Positions 52,401 to 61,400 of a stretch of 64,000 bases of DNA are shown one piece after another. The translations under genes and the position numbers were made by a program. The DNA lies in contig NZ_JBMHJM010000001.1 of assembly GCF_049747295.1 (NCBI RefSeq), forward strand, positions 3,782,001 through 3,846,000, in the 5' to 3' direction. The notes under the pieces were generated by a model. The model did not search any database, was not told where the DNA came from, and saw nothing but the letters and a program-made list of their open reading frames with translations. How positions within the stretch are numbered: the stretch's first letter is position 1; each line of letters begins with the position of its first letter. This DNA comes from Afipia sp049747295. Its GTDB lineage: Bacteria; Pseudomonadota; Alphaproteobacteria; Rhizobiales; Xanthobacteraceae.

Positions 52401-55400
52401 CATGTGGCGGGCGGTGATACGAACACGGACCTGCGGTCCGGCGATACAGGTTCGATCTCCGGCATCGACTTCGGCCACATCATTGTCGCCACGGATGGCG
52501 ATGGCGATTCCGTCACGCTCGACGGCGGTTTCCAGATCAAGATCGTTGATGACGTTCCGGAGGTTTCGATCTCGCGCACGTTCCTCGGCGTCGTGCAGCA
52601 TGACGAAACCCCTGGCGTTCAATTCCTCGAGGACACCAACGACGCAGCGGTCAAGGCCATCTTCACTGGCGCAGGTGGCGTCGTAAATCCGGGCGATGAT
52701 CCTCATGTGAGCGGATCGGGCGCTATCGGTTATGCGCACAGCCTGCTTCCGCTGGTGAATACGGCGGTGAGGGTCGGCGCCGATGCGCCGGCGGCGTCGC
52801 AGACCCTGTCACTTCAGTTGATCGATGGATCCACCGGTAAGCCGGCCACTGATGGCTTTGAGCGCGATTCCGGTCTGACCACCACGGATCACCACAAGAT
52901 CATTCTCTCCAAGGAAGGTGACCTGATCGTCGGCCGGGTGGATGCCGATGGTAACGGCCACGTCGATCAGACTGACGTTGCCGCGTTTGCGATCCATATC
53001 GATCAGGACGGCGGCGTCAGCATCGTACAGTATCTGTCGCTGTCTCATCCCGATACCTCGTCCAGTGACGAGAATGTGGACCTCAACGGCTTGATTGCTG
53101 CGCAGGTCAGCGTCACCGATTCCGACGGCGATACCGCAACGGATTACGTCAACATCGGCGACAAGATCCGTTTCGGCGATGATGGTCCGACGGCAGTCAA
53201 CGACAGTCAGAAGAGTGTTACAGAGGGCGGATCTGCGATCAGCGGAAACGTCATGGCCAACGACACTGAAGGCTCCGATGGCGCCACGGTGACGAAGGTT
53301 CATGTCGACGGACACGACTATTCCGTTCCGCAGAATGGTTCGGCAACGACCGTGACCACGTCGCTCGGTGTTTACACGTTCGACAACCATGGCAACTGGA
53401 CGTTTACAGCGAACAGCAATCTGAACAATGCCAACGGCGTCGATGCTTCGTTCACCTATACGTTGACCGATGGTGACGGCGATACCGACAGCGCGAAGCA
53501 GACGATCAACGTCAAGGATGGCGCGAAACCGACCGTCAGCAGCGATATCACCATTGCGCTGGATGAAGAGGCGCTTGGCAATGCGAACGCCACAGGGACG
53601 AATCCGTCCAGCACCGCCGAGCAGGACAGCAGTCATTCGCTGAACTTCACGTCGGGCTCCGACAACATCCAGTCGATCGCATTCGCCGCCGGGACCAACG
53701 GCATCACGACGAACGTCGATGGCATCAGCGGTAAGGACATCGTCTGGACGCGCGTCGATGATACGCATCTGATTGGCAAGATCGGCGGCATCGATGCCAT
53801 CAGCGTCGAGCTTACTGTCACGGGTGGTCTGCCCGACCCTGCGGGCGGAAATACCAGTGCTGTATCAATCAAGGCTACGCTGCTGGATAACTTCCCGCAC
53901 CCGAACGGTCACGACGAAAACACCATCACGATCAGTGGAATTAAGGTCGTTGCCACCGATACGGATGGCGACACCGCCACCGGCAATATCACCGTCACCG
54001 TCAAGGACGACGTACCGCAGGTTACCGCGCTTGCCGATAAGATCACGGTTGACGAGGCCAATCTGCCGAGCGACCGGAATCCCACCAATCCACCGCATAC
54101 AGGTGTTGGCATTGCCCAATCTGGCGGTGGTTCGCTTCACATCAATTGGGGCGCGGACAACGGCGAGGCCAAGTATTTGACGTTCGCCAAGGACGAGCAT
54201 GGCAACGTCATCGGGCCTGACTTGGAATCGGGCGGCGTCAAGCTGCTTTACGAAATTCAGTCTACGTCCGACTATGAGCAGCTTGTCGCGTATAAGGAAG
54301 GCGATACGAGCCACACGCCGGTGTTCCTGGTCACGCTCTACGAGAGCGGCGAGGGCACCTATATTTATACCCAGTTCCAAAGCATCGATCACAGCGGATC
54401 GGCCGCCGACACCCGTGAGTTCAACTTTACTATCGTTGCTCACGATGCCGATGGCGACACTGTTCAACAGACGCTGACGATCGATGTGAAGGATGACATT
54501 CCAACCGCAGGCAACACGTCGCTTGCGGTCGATGAGGATAATCTTTCAACCGGGAATGCCGACGTTCAGGACGGCGATAATCTCGCCAATCCGTCTCCAG
54601 TCGCCATCGATGGTCATCTTTCGTTCACGGCCGGCGCTGACGGCCTGAAGTCGCTGACGTTCGAAACCATGACGGGCGCGGTCCAAACGACCGGCGGCGC
54701 CGCCATCACGATGGGCCACGTTGCTCTGAGCTATGTCTGGATCGGCAACACGCTGTGGGCCACGACGGATGCCGGACATCCGAGCGATGCGAATTCGGCG
54801 TTCAAGGTCACCATCACCGATGCGTCGACCGGTGCCTATACGTTCACGCTGCTGCATGCCGTCGATCATCCGCTGACGGACGATTCCGCCGCTGCGCCGG
54901 ACAAGATGTCGTTCGAAGACAATCTCGACATCAATCTGACGTTCACCGTCACCGACGGGGACAACGACTCCAAGAGCACAGGCACGCTGTCGATCAACAT
55001 CGACGACGACAGCCCGGTCATTGGATCGCCGGAAGACAAGCTGACGAGCGAAGTGGGCCTCACTCAGACGACGCCTGCGACCGCCCATGGTTCGCTGGAC
55101 ATCCACTTCGGCGCGGATGGTCCGGGCACGCCCGGCGCTCCGGCCAACCATGGCACGCCGCATACTATTGATTTCAATGACGCGGTGAACGGGCCGCTAC
55201 CGGGCAACCAGTACACCCACGATGGCTTTACCTTCCATACCGACCAAGGCATCGCAAACGTAGTCGATAATCTCGGTGTTCAGCACGGGATCCAGCTATA
55301 TGGCAGTGCGATTACGATCGAAAATGGCGGCCAGCCATTTACGATTACCCAGATGGATCTGGGCATCTACGGTACGAGCAACAAGGTGGAGGCGGACAAC

Positions 55401-58400
55401 CTGCGCCTGACCGGCGTCGATGCGAATACCCATGAGACAATTGTTGTGATCTTCAACGTCGGCGCGTTGATCAACCTTGGCGATCCAGCAGCCACATTCC
55501 ACGCGGCGGGTACTGCTTTTGATAACGTTTCGCTGTCGTCGCTCAAGATCGAGCCTATAAACGGCTGGTCGGAGAACAATACACTTAATTTAAACGGCTC
55601 CGTCGTCGTCGATAACGTCGTTCTCAACACCGGCAGCGCGCCGCTGACTCATGGCGCGGTGTCCTTCACCGATCTTGATACGGCGGTCCACAACGTCACG
55701 ATCGAGAACAGCAACCACCAACACGTTGATCCGGCGACGCTGACCTCGCATGGCCAGGAAGTCCATTACGCGCTGCTCGATTCCATGACGCTGGTAGGCT
55801 ACACGGGCGACTCGGCTCCGACCGCGATCGACGGCGCGAATGTCGTGTTCTCGGTGAAGCTGTCGCAGGATAGCAATAACCCGAACGGTGCCTATGACTT
55901 CACGCTGCGGCAGCCGCTCGACGATTTGCCGTCCGGCGAAGTTTCGGATCTGAACGTCACTTTCGGCTTCACAGCCAAGGATGGCGACGGCGACGCGGTC
56001 AACGGCCACTTCACTGTCGATGTGAAGGACGATGTGCCGCACGCGATGTCTGAGACGCAAACCGTCGCGGAAGGTGCATCGATCGAAGGCAAGCTGGCAT
56101 TCGATGGTGGTGCCGACGGCGCAACTGTCACGCATATCGGCGGCGTGCAACTCACCTTCGATCCGGCTGACCACGGCTACTCGCAGTCGATCCATATCGA
56201 CGGCGGTTCCATCAAGGTGAAGGCCGATGGATCGTACGTCTTCACAGCGGACGAGGCGGTGCACAATACCGACGGTGCCGCGGTGGATGCGCATACGACG
56301 TACACCGTGACCGATAGTGACGGCGACCCGTCGACGGCGGATATCCATATTGGCGTGACCGACGCCAACAAGCCGACCGCTGGTGAATCTGCCGCGACCG
56401 TAGACGATGACGGTCTGAGCGGCAGCAATCCGGTCCAGGCCCAGGGTGACGGTGATATCGACGCGAACCACAACGATGCAACCGATGACCACAACGAAGC
56501 CGTCTTTACCGGAACGCTTGCCGGCACCATGGGCAAGGATGGCGCTGGTGCGTTCAGCTTCACGGACGGCGACGGAAACATTGGCGGCGAGAAAGTCGTG
56601 TACACTTGGTCGAGCGACACGCACACGCTGATCGCGACGGTGACTGAAAGCCCCTACCAGAGCCGTCTCAACACCGTCTTGTTCACGGTGAAGATAACCG
56701 ATCCGGCCACGGGCGACTACCAGGTCACGCTGAACGAAAACGTGCTGCACACGGCGGGCGACAACGCCGAAGGCGGCGACGCCGGGATCCAGTTGCCGTA
56801 CACCGTCACGGACAGTGATGGTTCGACGGCCGATGGTCACCTCACGATCACGTTCAACGATGACGCGCCGACGGTTGTGGCGGATGTTAATACCGTACAG
56901 TCAGGCGATGCGGTGCACGGCAATGTCATCACCGATGCCGTGGGCCACGACGCTGTCGGTGCCGATGGTCTTGGCTCGATCGTATGGAGCGGTGCCTCCA
57001 GCGAGGGCGTTCTGACCGGCAACCACGGTGTCCTGAAGGTCGGAAGCGACGGATCCTACACGTATGAGGCATTCGCCAATAATCCGGGGCAGGATTCCTT
57101 CTCCTACACCATCACCGATCGCGATGGGGATACGTCGCAGACGACGCTCACCATCACCGTGTCTGACGGCAGTCCGCATCTCGTGGCGACGACCGCCGAG
57201 GTGGACGAAGCGGCGCTTGACACCACGAAGGATATTCGTCCGGGTGATGCGCCCGACGATATCCAGGCCTCGACCCACACCGGATCAAATCCAACCAGTG
57301 ATGCTGAAACAGTCAGCGGCAGCCTGACGCTGGGCGACGCGGACACACCGCATGTGACCAGCATCACGGGATCGGGAGCGGCGCAGAATGTCGGCGGCGG
57401 TTCGATCACGGTGGACGGCGCGTACGGTGTCCTGCAGATCGATGCCGATGGGCACTACACTTACACGCTGACCTCGAACGACCCGCATCACAGCAGCCAA
57501 GGGACGGGCACCGACCAGCAGAAGGATCTGTTCAGCTATACGGTGACGGACAGCCACGGCAACACCTCGACCTCGACGATCACGATCGACATCAAGGATG
57601 ACGTGCCGCATGCGACCGCGGGCGATCCGCTGAGCTTCGCGGAAACGGCCGGTCCTCAGAATGGCACGTTGGACTTCGTGGCTGGTGCGGACGGCGCGAC
57701 CGTGACGCACGTCAAGCTGCCGGGATCCAGCGAGTTCGTAGACATCTCGACCTGGGCCTCGGATGGCCATGGCGGCTACACCAAGGACGTGACCGGTGTT
57801 GGCGCTTATACCTTCCATGGCGACGGTTCGTGGACATTCGATCCGGAGAACAATTCGTCGACAGGAAATATCGACGGCTCGTTCACCTATCGCGTCACTG
57901 ATGGCGATGGCGATATCTCGGAGGCGACGCAGACCGTCACGGTCACCAACGCGAACTCGCTGCCGACCGCCGGAACGGCGACGGCCAGTGTCGACGACGA
58001 TGGCCTGCCGCACGGCAACCCGGGCGACGCAAGCAATGGCGACGTCACCCTTCCGTCTCCGGAAAATGTCGCGCATGGCCTGCTGCCGCACAACTACAAG
58101 GCGGATGGCCCGGCGGATTCCGATCCGATCGGCTTCGCGCCGATGGAAGGTCAGCACGGGACGGTGGGCACCGAGAGTGTGACCTATCACTGGGATGCCG
58201 ACAGCCACACGCTCACTGCAACGTCCGAAGACCGCGGTGATATCTTCAAGATCGTGGTGGATGAGAGCGCCGGTCAGGGAGAAGACAACTACGAACTGAC
58301 CTTGCTTCAGCCGGTCTTGCATGACGACGGTGGTGGCGAGAATGACGCCACCGTGCAGCTGACGTATCAGGTCAAAGACTCGTCGGACGACACGACCGAG

Positions 58401-61400
58401 GGCACCCTGACGGTGACGTTCAACGACGACACTCCGGTGGCGCATGACCAAACGGCCAGCGTCACGGAGGGCAGCACGCCGACGCTGAATGCCATCCTGG
58501 TTATCGATCTGTCGGCGAGCATGGACGACAATTCCGGCGTTCAGGGGCTGACGCGCCTCGAATTGATGCAGCAGGCTGTCACGAACTATCTGCACAGCTC
58601 GGGCGTGCACTTCAATGAGATCGTGATCTACACCTTCAACAACGGCGCTCACTATGAGGGCACGTTCACCAACGTGCAGGACGCGATCAACGAGGTGAAC
58701 AGCTACGACTCCGGCGATCTCGTCGCTGCGACCAAATACGACACGACGGCTCAGCAGGTGGCCACTCACTTCCAAGACAATGTTCACCTGACGGAAGCGG
58801 ATCAGACCCATTTGCTGTTCCTCAGCGACGGTGATCCGACCGGGGGTTCTGCGGTCGACACGCAAACGGAGAAGAGCAACTGGCAAAACTTCCTCAATGA
58901 TGCCGGTGTCGACAAGGTCTACGCAGTCGGCTTCGGTGGCATCGACGACACCAGCTTCCTGAATCCGATGGCGCCTCGATCGGGCGACCAGGCGATTGCG
59001 GTCGAAGACCCTGATCAGCTCGCGGCGACCCTGGAAGGATCTTTGCCGAGCGAAATCTCCGGCAATATTCTGTCCGGACAGGACAGCACCGTCGGCACCA
59101 TCGACGACATCTCGTTCGGCGCTGACGGTGGGCATATCCACTCGATCAAGGTCGGCGACGTCACCTACACCTATGATCCGGAGACCGGCAACATCAGCGC
59201 CAGCGACGGACACAGTGTAGCGCAGCATACGCCGGAACTGACGGCGACCACGTCGCTCGGCGGCACGCTTGAGTTCAACTTCCACACCGGTGCGTGGGAA
59301 TACAGCGCCCCGCCCAATGGCGTGACCGAGACGACGGACGAGAAGTTCACCTACCAGATCGTCGACGGTGACGGCGACTCGGCGAGCGCTACGCTGACGG
59401 TCACGGTGGTCGACGTTCCGAACCAGCCGCCGGTGCTGCACCTGAATGAGCCTGGCACAAGCGGGAATGTCTCCGATAATTTCTCGTCGTCGAAATATAA
59501 TGGCGGATCGGGCTGGAGCGGTTCCTGGGCTGAAAGTGATGACGGAGGCGGCAGCAACGGCGGTGTGTCGAGCGGTGACATACGCATTACCGGCAACAGC
59601 GGGAACGAACGTCTCCGCTTTGGTGACAATGACGATGACAACAACAGCGGCGGTGCGGCGTCGATTTCTCGTGATGTCGATCTCACGGGTGCAACATCTG
59701 CCAAACTCACCTTTAGCGTTGTGCAGGACGGTGCTGACAGTGGAGAGGATCTCATCATCGAGGCCTGGAACGGCGCAACGTGGCAGGAAATCGGCCGGGT
59801 GCTCGGAAGCGCCAGCAACGGCACGACCAACTTCGACATCGATCTGACTGCAGCGCAGATCGGGCCCGACTCCTCCGTCCGCTTCCGGATGGAAACAGGT
59901 CTTGAAGAGGATGAATTCTACTACATCGACAACGTGAACATCGCGTACACGAAGGTTACGACGTCCGTGGATCACGTTGGAAGTTTCACCGAAAACGGCG
60001 ACGCGATTTCGATCGCGCCGGCAGGGCCGACGATCACCGACACCGACGACAGCACGATGCAGTCGGCAAAGATCGTGCTGACCGACGCCAAGGCCGGTGA
60101 CGTTCTCGCGGTCGGCGGCCTGCCTACAGGTATCCACTACAGCATCGATACCTCGGTGGCGGGGCAGATCACAGTGAACCTGTCGGGCCACGCATCGCTC
60201 GCCGACTATCAGTCGGCGATCAAGGCGGTGACCTATCAGAACACGTCGGACAATCCGGGATCGGATGACCGCGCGATTCATGTGACAGTGACGGACGATC
60301 ACGGCAACGCATCCAACGTTGCGACGACGACCGTTCATGTAACGCCGACGAACGATGCGCCGACGACGAACGATGTGTCGGTATCCGCTAGTGAGGGGGC
60401 AAGCTCGGTTGCAATCTCCCTGACCGGAGGCGACGTCGATGGTACGGTCAACTCGTTCAAGATCTCCGGGTTGCCGAGCGGCGTGACCCTTTACAGCGAC
60501 GCGGCACTCCAGCATGCGATCGGAAACGGCGATACGATCTCGGCCTCGAACAACTCGGCAACGGTTTACTTCAAACCTGCGTCGTCGGACGATACGGCCG
60601 GAACATCGTTCAAGTATGCCGCCGTCGATAACAACGGAACGCAGGACGGATCGCCCGCGACGGCGACTGTCAGCATCACGCCGGTCAACGACGCGCCGTC
60701 CGGCACCGACAACGAAATCGTGCTGTCCCCAGGCGGCAGCAAAACGTTCTCGGCCGCCGATTTCGGCTTCTCGGACACGCACGATAGTCCAGCGAATGAA
60801 CTGAAGTCGGTGATCATCACGACCGTCCCGAGCGATGGAACGCTAAAGTTGAATGGCATTACCGTGGTTGCCGGCCAGGAGATTGCAGCTGACAAGATCT
60901 CGGGTCTCAAGTTTACGGCGGGCTTCGGCGACATCGGTGACAACTATGCCTCCTTCACCTTCCAGGTGAAAGACAACGGAGGCACCAACAACGGCGGTGT
61001 CGACACTGATCCGACACCGAACACCATTACGTTCGATGTCAACACGGCGCCGGTCATCTGGGCTCCCGCAGCTTTCAACTTTGGGCCAGCTTCGACGAAT
61101 AACGCGGACATGGTCACAAAGTTGAACCTGCTCAAGTTCGCGGATGCCGGATCTGACACTGCAGCTATGACAGTGACGTTGCAGACGAACGACGGCAGCG
61201 CCCGGTTCCTGGCAACAGGCAATTCGGATGTCACGGTGGGTGGCAACAACACGACGTCGATGACGCTGACCGGTACCCTTGCGGCGATCAATGCCTTCAT
61301 CGCCGACAATCACCTTACCTACGATCTGAACAACGATTCATCCGATAAAATCACTGTCACGATTACGGACAATCACGGCGCGAGCGATACCGCAACGATC

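Noticed and set aside
57285..60782. A 1165-codon open frame on the minus strand inside the giant adhesin gene, and others at 38143-39984, 40189-41895, 34627-35997 and 46554-47873
   Set aside because: They are antisense shadows caused by the repeated Asp/Gly/Thr codons of the RTX genes. Their translations are Arg/Val/Asp-rich without domain logic, while the plus frames show clear RTX and DUF5801 repeats.
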